Shown one piece after another: positions 17,459 through 25,738 of a stretch of 64,000 nucleotides of DNA. Both the position numbers and the translations under genes were made by a program. Every line of letters starts with the position of its first letter. Position 1 is the first letter of the stretch. Source of the DNA: Paludibacteraceae bacterium (GTDB taxonomy: Bacteria > Bacteroidota > Bacteroidia > Bacteroidales > Paludibacteraceae); NCBI GenBank assembly GCA_017456885.1, contig JAFTIM010000005.1, positions 60,828-124,827 of the forward strand, in the 5' to 3' direction. The notes below the pieces were generated by a model. It saw only the letters and a list, made by a program, of their open reading frames with translations. It was not told where the DNA came from and did not search any database.

Positions 17459-17989
17459 ATGACAACAGAAGAAGAGTTTTTGCAAGCCATCGATGAATGT
17501 CGAAACATCTTTACAAAGAAACTGACCGACTACGGAGCTGCGTGGCGTATTATGCGCCCCGAAAGCGTAACCGACCAAATATTCATCAAAGCAAACCGCA
17601 TACGAAGTATTGAATTGAAGGGCGTAGCCATGGTCAACGAAGGCATTCGCCCCGAATTGATTGGTATTGTCAATTACGCTATCATTGGTTTGATTCAGTT
17701 GCAACTCGGATTTTCGGACAACGATGATAAAACGAAGGAGGAGGTTCTGCATTTGTACGACCATTATGCCACCGAAGCTAAAAACTTGATGTTGGCAAAA
17801 AATCATGACTACGACGAGGCTTGGCGAAGTATGCGTCCGCAATCGTACACCGATTTGATTTTGATGAAAATTCATCGCACGAAAGAAATTGAAAACAATA
17901 AGGGAAAAACACTTATTTCCGAAGGGATTGATGCTAACTATTTTGATATGATAAATTATGCCGTTTTCGGTTTGATTCAAACAAAATAA
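17459..17989 (+). CDS. DUF1599 protein with two tandem copies of the domain
   Basis: Cytoplasmic protein of unknown function. Its 176 residues are two repeats of one unit: KLTDYGAAWRIMRPESVTDQ with VNEGIRPELIGIVNYAIIGL in the first half, and NHDYDEAWRSMRPQSYTDL with SEGIDANYFDMINYAVFGL in the second. The fold resembles all-alpha NTP pyrophosphatase-like proteins in its Asp/Glu pattern, but that is only a guess. The gene starts one base after the stop of the Na/Pi gene and precedes the DoxX-like gene and tpiA, an arrangement I recall as conserved in Bacteroidetes. Confidence 0.85.
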   Translation: MTTEEEFLQAIDECRNIFTKKLTDYGAAWRIMRPESVTDQIFIKANRIRSIELKGVAMVNEGIRPELIGIVNYAIIGLIQLQLGFSDNDDKTKEEVLHLYDHYATEAKNLMLAKNHDYDEAWRSMRPQSYTDLILMKIHRTKEIENNKGKTLISEGIDANYFDMINYAVFGLIQTK

Positions 17990-18001
17990 AAAGGTCAGTT
18001 T

Positions 18002-19162
18002 ATGAAAAGAGCGAAAAAGTCGAATACAAGGAATGCCTTAAGTTGGGTAAGTAGCTTGCTGCTTGGCATAACTTTTATTTTCTCGGGCATCGTAAAAGCT
18101 ATCGACCCGTTGGGTACAACCTACAAAATACAGGATTATTTCACGGCATTCGGCACTTTTTTTGAACAATTTAATCCGCTGGCGTTTTTCCTTGCTATTA
18201 CACTTTCGACGCTCGAATTTGTAATAGGTTTTAGTCTTTTCTTTCGTTTTAAGACAAAGCTTTTTGCAATTTTTGCATTGCTGTTTATGATAGTGATGAC
18301 GCCTTTGACACTTTATATCGCCATCGAAAATCCGGTGCAAGATTGTGGGTGTTTTGGCGATGCCATCGTGTTGAGCAATTGGGCTACGTTTGCTAAAAAC
18401 ATTGTGCTTTTAGCTCTTGCAATTACTCTGATGTATACTTTGAAAAATTACCATGCGTTTTGGATAAAACCTGTCGAGTGGATAGGCATTGTGGTGGCTG
18501 TAATTATTCCGGTAACCATCTCATTGTATGGTTATATGCATCTGCCGATAATAGATTTTCGACCCTATAAGGTAGGAACGAACATCGCAAAAAGTATGGA
18601 AATTCCGGCTGATGCCGCTCCCGATGTTTACGAAACGACCTTTATTTACGCCAAAGACGGCGTTGAGAGGGAATTCACACTTTCCGATTTCCCCGACGAA
18701 AGTGAAGGTTGGATGTTTATCGAACAAAAAACGAAATTGATAAAAAAAGGTTACGAACCGCCTATTCACGATTTCTCCATTATAAATGCTGCAGGCGACG
18801 ATATTACGTTTGACGTCGTTGAGAAACAAGGATTTACGTTTTTGCTTGTTGCTTACGATGTGAATAAGGCAAATACGGATTTTTCGGAAAAAATAAATGC
18901 AATTTGCGAACTTGCATTGTTTAGCGATGTGGATTTTTACGCATTGACGGCTTCTGTAGATGAAGACATCGAAAAATACAGCAGCTTGACAAATGCTACT
19001 TACGAATGGTGCAAAACCGATCCGATTACGCTGAAAACAATCATTAGGGCAAACCCCGGATTGGTGTTGATAAAAGACGGAACGATTGTTGAAAAATGGA
19101 ATAGTCGCGATATTCCGTCGGCAAAAGAGATGCAGGAACAATTTTTATTACAAAATAACTAA
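18002..19162 (+). CDS. DoxX-like membrane protein with C-terminal thioredoxin-like domain
   Basis: Inner-membrane protein of a Bacteroidetes DoxX/MauE-like group. Residues 1-185 hold four or five transmembrane helices ([20 protein letters not shown] is the typical first-helix signature) with a CGC motif in [17 protein letters not shown]. Residues about 190-386 form a soluble part whose end (TFLLVAYDV ... [16 protein letters not shown]) reads like a thioredoxin fold, but no CxxC is present there. This suggests redox or quinone-linked chemistry at the membrane, not a normal thioredoxin. The function is not established. It sits between DUF1599 and tpiA, 13 bases before the latter. Confidence 0.8.
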   Translation: MKRAKKSNTRNALSWVSSLLLGITFIFSGIVKAIDPLGTTYKIQDYFTAFGTFFEQFNPLAFFLAITLSTLEFVIGFSLFFRFKTKLFAIFALLFMIVMTPLTLYIAIENPVQDCGCFGDAIVLSNWATFAKNIVLLALAITLMYTLKNYHAFWIKPVEWIGIVVAVIIPVTISLYGYMHLPIIDFRPYKVGTNIAKSMEIPADAAPDVYETTFIYAKDGVEREFTLSDFPDESEGWMFIEQKTKLIKKGYEPPIHDFSIINAAGDDITFDVVEKQGFTFLLVAYDVNKANTDFSEKINAICELALFSDVDFYALTASVDEDIEKYSSLTNATYEWCKTDPITLKTIIRANPGLVLIKDGTIVEKWNSRDIPSAKEMQEQFLLQNN

Positions 19163-19175
19163 ACATAAAATAAAC

Positions 19176-19931
19176 ATGAGAAAAAACATTGTAGCAGGTA
19201 ACTGGAAAATGAACAAAACCCTGCAAGAAGGTGTGGCTTTGGCTACTGAGTTGAAAAATGCTTTGGCAAACGCAAAACCGAATTGCGAAGTGATTATCGG
19301 TACTCCGTTTATTCATTTGGCTACCGTGAGTGAATTGCTCAAAGACAGCGTAATTAAAGTGTCGGCAGAGAATTGTGCCGATAAGGTTTCGGGTGCTTTC
19401 ACGGGCGAAGTGTCGGCAGCGATGGTAAAATCGACCGGTGCCGAATATTGTATTCTCGGACATAGCGAGCGTCGTGCTTACTATGGCGAAACGTACGAAA
19501 TTTTGAAAGAAAAAGTTCAGTTGGCTTTGGCTAACGATTTGAAACCTATTTTTTGCATTGGAGAGGTAAAAGAAGAACGTGAGGCAGGCAAACAAAACGA
19601 GGTGGTAAAAGCACAACTCGAAGGTTCCGTTTTTAACCTTTCGGCTGAGGATTTCGGAAAAATCGTTTTGGCTTACGAACCTGTTTGGGCTATCGGTACG
19701 GGTTTGACTGCAACGCCTGAGCAAGCACAAGAGATTCACGCTTACATTCGTGGGTTGGTAGCCGAAAAATATGGTCGCGAAGTGGCAGAAAATTGCACGA
19801 TTCTTTACGGTGGAAGTTGCAACGCTAAAAATGCCGCAGGTTTGTTTGCAAATCCTGATATTGATGGCGGACTCATCGGTGGAGCTTCGCTCAAAGCCGA
19901 AGATTTCAAAGCCATTATTGACGCTTTCTGA
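19176..19931 (+). CDS. tpiA: Triose-phosphate isomerase
   Basis: Glycolytic enzyme interconverting dihydroxyacetone phosphate and glyceraldehyde 3-phosphate. The active-site lysine is in AGNWKMNKT near residue 13, the histidine in ILGHSERR near residue 100, the catalytic glutamate in [11 protein letters not shown] near residue 170, and the phosphate loops are LYGGSC and [10 protein letters not shown]. From ATG 19176 it is 251 residues, normal for the family. The longer frame from 19086 lies within the DoxX-like gene and is rejected. Last gene of the operon, followed by a strong terminator. Confidence 0.98.
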   Translation: MRKNIVAGNWKMNKTLQEGVALATELKNALANAKPNCEVIIGTPFIHLATVSELLKDSVIKVSAENCADKVSGAFTGEVSAAMVKSTGAEYCILGHSERRAYYGETYEILKEKVQLALANDLKPIFCIGEVKEEREAGKQNEVVKAQLEGSVFNLSAEDFGKIVLAYEPVWAIGTGLTATPEQAQEIHAYIRGLVAEKYGREVAENCTILYGGSCNAKNAAGLFANPDIDGGLIGGASLKAEDFKAIIDAF

Positions 19932-19953
19932 TTAAAAATCTGTTTATAAGAAT

Positions 19954-19988
19954 GCCTCACTGCAATTTGTAGTGGGGCTTTTTTTGTT
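19954..19988 (+). terminator. Intrinsic terminator after tpiA
   Basis: Ten-pair stem GCCTCACTGC/GTAGTGGGGC with an AATTT loop, then a T run. Confidence 0.88.
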
Positions 19989-20131
19989 AAAAAAACTTCT
20001 TTGAGTAGCTATTTCCCCTATAAAAAGGAAAAAATGTGAAAATGAAAATTCTTTCCTTTTTATTTGAACAAGGCCTCTCTTCTTCTCTCTCTTGTAATAA
20101 AAGAGAACAAAAAATGTCAAAATAAAAATGT

Positions 20132-20139
20132 TACCTTTG
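20132..20139 (+). promoter_or_regulatory. -7 promoter box upstream of HTH gene leader
   Basis: TACCTTTG matches TAnnTTTG. Transcription would start near 20146, giving a leader of about 190 bases before the HTH start codon. No firm -33 element. Confidence 0.5.
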
Positions 20140-20228
20140 CGAGGTCTGTTTGAATGAAATAAACAGGCGACATATTTTGGGTTGACTTTTATTCGTGAAT
20201 CTCTGAAAACTACCACTTTTCGTTATTT

Positions 20229-20312
20229 ACATCACAGAATACAAGTTGATGTCTATGCTGAGCATAGGCGGAACTGTATTTGATGTAAAGGGTGTGGTAG
20301 CCCTCAGGGATT
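20229..20312 (+). promoter_or_regulatory. Structured 5' leader of the small HTH gene
   Basis: The leader can fold into a long interrupted hairpin. Outer arms 20229-20243 and 20275-20286 pair (ACATCA + AATACA with TGTATT + TGATGT, CAG bulged), and an inner perfect stem CTATGC/GCATAG (20253-20258, 20262-20267) closes a TGA loop. A second small hairpin AGGG/CCCT follows at about 20289-20304. There is no T run, so it does not look like a terminator. It is not a riboswitch class I recognise. A regulatory role in expression of the HTH protein, or an independent small RNA, is inferred. Confidence 0.4.
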
Positions 20313-20337
20313 ATACGGGAGTAACTTGTGCATTTTT

Positions 20338-20568
20338 ATGGAGAAAAACGCTGATATTCATATCGGAAAGATTATTAAAACAACACTTGATGCTCGGGGG
20401 CAGAGTTATTCGTGGTTAGCTCGGCAGATAAATACCGATGTGTCGAACGTGCCAAAAATCCTAAAACGAGGTAGTCTGAATACCGATATGTTGTTTCGTA
20501 TTTCATTGGCAATGAAGGTGGAATTCTTCGCCTATTATTCCGAACAATACCGTAAAAAGAATAAATGA
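20338..20568 (+). CDS. Small helix-turn-helix DNA-binding protein
   Basis: Predicted XRE-like regulator of 76 residues. Residues about 10-55 form the HTH: IGKIIKTTLDARGQSYSWLARQ, then INTDVSNVPKILKRGS as recognition region, with LNTDMLFRISLAM as the last helix. It consists almost only of the HTH, with no ligand domain. ATG 20338 (MEKNADIHIG) is preferred to the TTG at 20326, which would add four residues. It lies just upstream of the susC/susD/GH85 genes on the same strand, so local control of that locus is plausible but unproven. Its own mRNA has a structured leader, and dyad-symmetric DNA follows its stop. Confidence 0.75.
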   Translation: MEKNADIHIGKIIKTTLDARGQSYSWLARQINTDVSNVPKILKRGSLNTDMLFRISLAMKVEFFAYYSEQYRKKNK

Positions 20569-20581
20569 TAAAATTGGACAT

Positions 20582-20609
20582 AATTTCCAAATTATTGGAA
20601 TTAAATTCC
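20582..20609. repeat. Overlapping dyads between HTH gene and susC
   Basis: Two overlapping inverted repeats: AATTTCCAA-ATTA-TTGGAATT (one base bulged) and the perfect GGAATT-A-AATTCC. They share a GGAATT half-site. Position 65-90 bases before the susC start fits an operator. There is no T run, so a terminator is unlikely. Confidence 0.4.
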
Positions 20610-20673
20610 TCTTTCAGATAGTTTTTTAGCCGAAAGAATCCTCTCTTTTGTATTTAAAATAATTAATCATGAA

Positions 20674-23600
20674 ATGATACAAAAGATTTTCTTGGGACTT
20701 TCTTGTCTTTTATTTGCGTATGAACTCTCGGCTCAACAAGTGATAACCGGTACGATAACCGATTCACAAGGCGAACCGCTTATCGGTGCAAGTGTGGTTG
20801 AAGTGGCAACGAGTAATGGTACGGTAGCCGATTTTGATGGAAATTACGAGTTGAAACTTACGACCGACAATGCAAAGCTACGCTTCTCTTTTATGGGATA
20901 TGTCGAGCAGGAAGTAGATGTGGCAGGTCGCAGCAATATAAACATTACGCTTGCCGAAGACGTTCAGCAACTTGAAGAGGTGGTGGTAACCGCACTTGGC
21001 ATTAAACGTGAAAAAAAGATGCTGGGTTATGCGGTGCAGGAATTAACTTCGGAACAACTACAGCGTACCTCCGACCCTTCGGTAACAAGTGCTTTGCAAG
21101 GCAAGGTGGCAGGTATGCAACTCACTTCGGCAGGCACGGGGTTGAGCGGCTCTACAAAAATAACAATACGCGGTAATTCTTCGCTTAGCGACAACAATCA
21201 ACCATTGTGGATAGTGGACGGTGTACCGTTTGACGATACGAATACCTCGGGTGCTTCTTATTACGGAGGTGTTGACCGTGGTGGCGCAAGTACCGATATC
21301 AATCCTGAGGATATTGAAACCATATCGGTGTTGAAAGGAGCGAACGCTGCGGCTCTTTATGGTAGTCGTGCCGGCAACGGAGTGATTCTCATTACCACTA
21401 AAAAAGGTTCGAAAAGTGACGGATTCGGCATTGCCTACAATGGTAGTTTTACTTGGACACAGGTGAGCGAGTTGCTCAATCGTCAGCATGAGTATGGACA
21501 AGGAGATAACGGTGTGTACAATACAAGTACATTCAGTTGGGGAGGCAAACTCGATGGCAGTTTGGTAACGGTATGGAATGGTGAGCAGTTGCCCTACTCG
21601 GATTACAGCAATAGTTTTAAGGATTATTTTCAAACCGGATTTTCGCATAATCATAATGTGTCGATAGGGAAAACATACGACAAAGGGCATTTCCGTTTTT
21701 CGTTCGGAAACGCTAACAGCAAAGGTTTATTCGTTGGTGAAAGTTTGAGAAAATTCAACCTCGACCTTAATGCGGGTATGAAGTTGAACAAATGGTTTTC
21801 GATGGACGGGAAAATTTCGGCATCGAATACGAAAGCCCTCAACCGTCCCGAATTTGGTGTGTGGGGCGAGGCCTATCAGTTTATGTTGATACCCAACAAT
21901 GTGCGTTTAAGCGATTTGAGTCATTATAAAACGTCGGAAAAGGCTCACGTCAATTGGGTGGGACCGACTACGGACTATTTGAACCCGTATTATGTGAATC
22001 AGCAGTATCAAAACTCCGATGAGCGTTGGCGTGCATTCGGATACTATAGTGCAAAAATCAACTTTACCGATTGGCTTTATTTGAGCGGAAAATATGCTTT
22101 CGATTATTACAACACGACGCTTTTTTCGTCGAATATGACCAACGGAACCAAGTATAACAAAATTGAGGATTTCAAAGAAGACGGAATGAGCAAAGGGCAG
22201 GAAACTTTCTTCGAGCAAAACATTGAAGTAACCTTGGCGGGAAACAACCAACTTGGTAGTCTGTTCCGTTTGGGATATATGGTAGGTGGCAACTTCATGC
22301 GACAAAAATACAGCATCAACTCGACGTCGGTAGTGAATATGCTCAACAAATCTTCCGAAAGCGGTATTGTATGGGACATCAATCAGGCAACGCGCATCAA
22401 CTCCACTTCGGAGTATGCTTACAGCCGCAGCATCAATTCGGTGTTTGGCTCGTTGCAGTTTGCCTACAACGATTATTTATCGCTCGATGTAACTGCACGC
22501 AACGACTGGAGCAGCACACTATCGTGCAAAAATCACTATTTCTATCCATCGGTCAGTCTCAGTTGGGTGATAACGGATATGGTTCGCAACGAATTTAATG
22601 TGGTGTTGCCGAGCTGGCTTACCTTTACCAAAGTGAGAGGGTCGTTTGCCCAAGTAGGTAAATCGGCCGATGTCAATCAAATTGAATACCTCTATAAATA
22701 TGGTTATTCGAATGCGGCACAAACAGGTAGCAGCAGTAAAAACGATGGCATTTATCGTCCTGTCGATGTCAACGGAAATTCAACACTGAAACCCGAAATG
22801 GCTACCAGCTACGAAGCCGGTTTGGATATGCGCTTTTTCGAGAATCGTTTGGGGTTGGATTTTACCTATTATTATACTTCTACAAAAAATCAGGTGATGA
22901 AAATCCCATTCACTGCACCATATAAGTATAGGTATATCAACTCGGGTGTGATAACCAACTCCGGTGTAGAGTTTATGATTTATGCAACGCCTGTGAAACT
23001 GAAGAATTTTGTGTTCGACCTTACGGTGAATATGTCGCACAACGAATCGTTGGTAAAAGAGTTGTCCGAGGATAAAAAGTTTATTTATTTTGATGGCGAC
23101 GACAAATTCCCCGTGAGGGTAGGTGCCGTAGAGGGCGGTCGCTTGGGCGAGATTTATGCCAACCAACTCTATGCTCGTAACGAAAAAGGTGAACTTATCG
23201 TCGGCTCCGACGGGTTGCCACGACCGTATGCCGGCACTGATGCCGACCAACATCGGCTCGACAATCCGATTGGTTGCATTCAGCCCAAGTTGTTGATGTC
23301 GGTTACTCCTACATTCTCGTTTTATGGTGTAAGCATCTCGGCTATGTTCGATATGAAGTTTGGCGGTGAGGTGATATCTGTGAGCGAGGCAAAAGCTACG
23401 GAGTTGGGTATCGCTGCCCGCACAAGCAATCGTGAAAATCTTGTGGTAGCAGGTGTAACGGCAGAGGGGTTGGCAAACGAACTTCCCGTAAGGGCCGAAG
23501 ACTACTACAAGTATATCAGCACTTTTGCCGAAGAGTTTGTTTACGATGCTTCGTTTATCAAGTTGAAAGAGTTGTCGGTGGGTTATTCTTTCCCGTCGAA

Positions 23601-23793
23601 GTTGTTGTCGAAGGCGCACCTCTCGTCGTTGCGGTTGGCATTTGTGGGACGCAACCTCTGCTATTTGATGAAACATACGCCGGGTACAAGTCCCGAAACA
23701 GGTTACGACACCTCGATGTTTGCACAGGCAATCGACTTCTCGAGCCAACCTTATAGCCGTACATTCGGTATGTCTCTTAACATTGGATTTTAA
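20674..23793 (+). CDS. SusC/RagA-family TonB-dependent outer membrane transporter
   Basis: Outer-membrane receptor that imports glycans together with its SusD lipoprotein, powered by TonB. A signal peptide (MIQKIFLGLSCLLFAYELSAQ) is followed by an N-terminal carboxypeptidase-D-like domain (residues 22-100, VITGTITDSQGEPLIGASV), a plug with LQGKVAGMQLTS, TKITIRGNSSLS and PLWIVDGVPFDD, the SusC-typical YGSRAGNGVILITTKKG, and a 22-strand barrel to residue 1039 ending in FGMSLNIGF. Full length. It is followed 28 bases later by susD and then a GH85 enzyme, so the cargo is probably N-glycan-derived oligosaccharide. Confidence 0.96.
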   Translation: MIQKIFLGLSCLLFAYELSAQQVITGTITDSQGEPLIGASVVEVATSNGTVADFDGNYELKLTTDNAKLRFSFMGYVEQEVDVAGRSNINITLAEDVQQLEEVVVTALGIKREKKMLGYAVQELTSEQLQRTSDPSVTSALQGKVAGMQLTSAGTGLSGSTKITIRGNSSLSDNNQPLWIVDGVPFDDTNTSGASYYGGVDRGGASTDINPEDIETISVLKGANAAALYGSRAGNGVILITTKKGSKSDGFGIAYNGSFTWTQVSELLNRQHEYGQGDNGVYNTSTFSWGGKLDGSLVTVWNGEQLPYSDYSNSFKDYFQTGFSHNHNVSIGKTYDKGHFRFSFGNANSKGLFVGESLRKFNLDLNAGMKLNKWFSMDGKISASNTKALNRPEFGVWGEAYQFMLIPNNVRLSDLSHYKTSEKAHVNWVGPTTDYLNPYYVNQQYQNSDERWRAFGYYSAKINFTDWLYLSGKYAFDYYNTTLFSSNMTNGTKYNKIEDFKEDGMSKGQETFFEQNIEVTLAGNNQLGSLFRLGYMVGGNFMRQKYSINSTSVVNMLNKSSESGIVWDINQATRINSTSEYAYSRSINSVFGSLQFAYNDYLSLDVTARNDWSSTLSCKNHYFYPSVSLSWVITDMVRNEFNVVLPSWLTFTKVRGSFAQVGKSADVNQIEYLYKYGYSNAAQTGSSSKNDGIYRPVDVNGNSTLKPEMATSYEAGLDMRFFENRLGLDFTYYYTSTKNQVMKIPFTAPYKYRYINSGVITNSGVEFMIYATPVKLKNFVFDLTVNMSHNESLVKELSEDKKFIYFDGDDKFPVRVGAVEGGRLGEIYANQLYARNEKGELIVGSDGLPRPYAGTDADQHRLDNPIGCIQPKLLMSVTPTFSFYGVSISAMFDMKFGGEVISVSEAKATELGIAARTSNRENLVVAGVTAEGLANELPVRAEDYYKYISTFAEEFVYDASFIKLKELSVGYSFPSKLLSKAHLSSLRLAFVGRNLCYLMKHTPGTSPETGYDTSMFAQAIDFSSQPYSRTFGMSLNIGF

Positions 23794-23821
23794 GTAGTAA
23801 TAAATATAAAATATTATGAGT

Positions 23822-25711
23822 ATGAAAAAACATGGTGTTTATTTCTTGTTGCTGTCAGCCTTTTCGTTTGCTTTGACAGCGTGTAATGAAGAGCCGAAAG
23901 AGGTACTTCCTCCGGGTGGCAATCAGGGAGTGATTATTGTCGATAATGATACAAGCGATTATTCCGACATCAATATCAATTATAGGTTGGACGAGAATGC
24001 ACTTGCCGCACTCAACGAGAGCGACATTGCTTCCATGTTTTCCAATATGACTTACGAGGGATTGTATCGCGACTATCAGCGTACGACCAACCTGACGCAC
24101 GATATGTATGCAGGCTATGTGGCAAACAACAAACCCGCCTTCAATCCATCGTCGCCTTCGTATAGTTATACCGATGGTTGGTCGGGGTTGCGTTGGGAGT
24201 TTTTCTACAACGAGCGTACAGCCCAAGAGTATGCACCGCTGCTTAAGATTTTCTATTTTAAGGACAATGCCGATCGTACGAAATACAAAAATGCGTTTTA
24301 CATTACGCGTATCTATTGGGCCTTTTTGGCTTCGATGACTACCGATACTTATGGCGACATACCGCTTTCGGCTTATGTGCGTGGCTTGTTGCCCGACGAT
24401 CCCGAAAAGGTGAAATACGATACGCAAGAGGAGTGTTACGACATTATCTTCCGCATGTTGAAGCAGGCGGTGGACAGCATTGTGCCGAACGCATGTTCGT
24501 TTAAACTTGACGGCACTACGGGCAATGGCGCTCCCATCGACCGTTGCTATGGAGGCGACGAGGAGAAATGGTTGCGTTTTGCCAATACGCTTCGTTTGCG
24601 TTTGGCTCTTCGCATTTCGAATATCGCTCCCGAGCGTGCTCGCCGAGAGGGGGAGGCCGCCATTACCAACAAATGGGGATTGATGAAAAGTGATGCTGAC
24701 CGCATGCGTACCGTTCCTAAAAACGCTCCCGTGAGCGAAGGCGGCGAAGACGAAGGCGGCAGCGAAAACGTGATAGCCATGTGCTGCATGATGTACAACG
24801 GCGACATGGTGATGGGCAAGGATTTGGAGTTGGCTTACAAAAATCAGAGTGTGGGTGGTGCCGACAACTACTACCTTGTAACCACTACCATGGTAGATGA
24901 TATGTTCGATTTTGATTTTACATATCTTGAAGAGCATCCTGATGTTGATCCGTTTGAGGATGTTAATCCTGCTACATGGCAACATAGTATGATCGACCCT
25001 CGTTGCAAGGTATGTTGGTTTCGCCCGACACCGAATGCCGACCTTCAAAGTACAGGCGAGGAATTTAAATATGCCGACTATGCGGGTTGTGAGCAAGCCG
25101 ATTGGCGTGTTACTCATGATGCAAGTGTGGAATTCCTTTCGATGGCGGCAACGGATAAAACAACCAAGGCGTTGAATCCGAAAAAATATTTCTCCACAAG
25201 TCGCGAAAGCGTATGGTTGGGTTATGCCGAAACCCAGTTTCTGTTGGCAGAGGCTGCGCTCCGCGGATGGGCGGGCGTTGCCGATACACCGGAGGGATAT
25301 TATCGGGCAGGCATTCAGGCTTCGATGGATTATTTCCAAATAAGCAAAGCGGAAGCAAAATCGTACATCGACGGCTTGATGATATATCAAGACGGACAAG
25401 AGAATCCGTTTGCAACCAACAACAGAGAGTTGGCTTTGGAACAAATCATTACCCAAAAGTGGTTGGCCATGTTCCCCAACGGCAACGAGGCGTGGGCTGA
25501 GTTCCGCCGTACGGACTATCCGCGTTTGCGTCTGCCGCTGCACAACCTCGACCTTTTTGAAGGATACTTCATCAAACGGGTGCGTTACCCCGAAGCTGCC
25601 CTCAATAATGTAAATCGACCTGAGGTAGGGCAGGGCGACCGTGTTTGGTGGGACGTAGAGAACACCATGGACGGAGCAGGCGCTCATGTGGAATCGAATA
25701 ATTTTAGATAA
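23822..25711 (+). CDS. SusD/RagB-family glycan-binding lipoprotein
   Basis: Surface lipoprotein that caps the SusC barrel and binds glycan. The signal peptide ends in the lipobox LTAC (cysteine at residue 21 from ATG 23822). Family features are the TPR-like helices, FYNERTAQEYAPLL, YWAFLASMTTDTYGDIPLS in the N-terminal half and the C-terminal GNEAWAEFRRTDYPRL and FIKRVRYPEAALNN. About 629 residues, the longer SusD-like type. ATG 23816 would add two residues. It belongs to the same transcript as susC and the GH85 gene. Confidence 0.93.
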   Translation: MKKHGVYFLLLSAFSFALTACNEEPKEVLPPGGNQGVIIVDNDTSDYSDININYRLDENALAALNESDIASMFSNMTYEGLYRDYQRTTNLTHDMYAGYVANNKPAFNPSSPSYSYTDGWSGLRWEFFYNERTAQEYAPLLKIFYFKDNADRTKYKNAFYITRIYWAFLASMTTDTYGDIPLSAYVRGLLPDDPEKVKYDTQEECYDIIFRMLKQAVDSIVPNACSFKLDGTTGNGAPIDRCYGGDEEKWLRFANTLRLRLALRISNIAPERARREGEAAITNKWGLMKSDADRMRTVPKNAPVSEGGEDEGGSENVIAMCCMMYNGDMVMGKDLELAYKNQSVGGADNYYLVTTTMVDDMFDFDFTYLEEHPDVDPFEDVNPATWQHSMIDPRCKVCWFRPTPNADLQSTGEEFKYADYAGCEQADWRVTHDASVEFLSMAATDKTTKALNPKKYFSTSRESVWLGYAETQFLLAEAALRGWAGVADTPEGYYRAGIQASMDYFQISKAEAKSYIDGLMIYQDGQENPFATNNRELALEQIITQKWLAMFPNGNEAWAEFRRTDYPRLRLPLHNLDLFEGYFIKRVRYPEAALNNVNRPEVGQGDRVWWDVENTMDGAGAHVESNNFR

Positions 25712-25738
25712 CATACAATAACTTAAAATAAAAAAATT

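Noticed and set aside
22780..23748. Open frame of 322 codons antisense to susC
   Set aside because: Mirror of a coding frame with no motif or promoter.
23855..25714. Open frame of 619 codons antisense to susD
   Set aside because: Same shadow pattern, no recognisable motif, and susD is intact on the plus strand.
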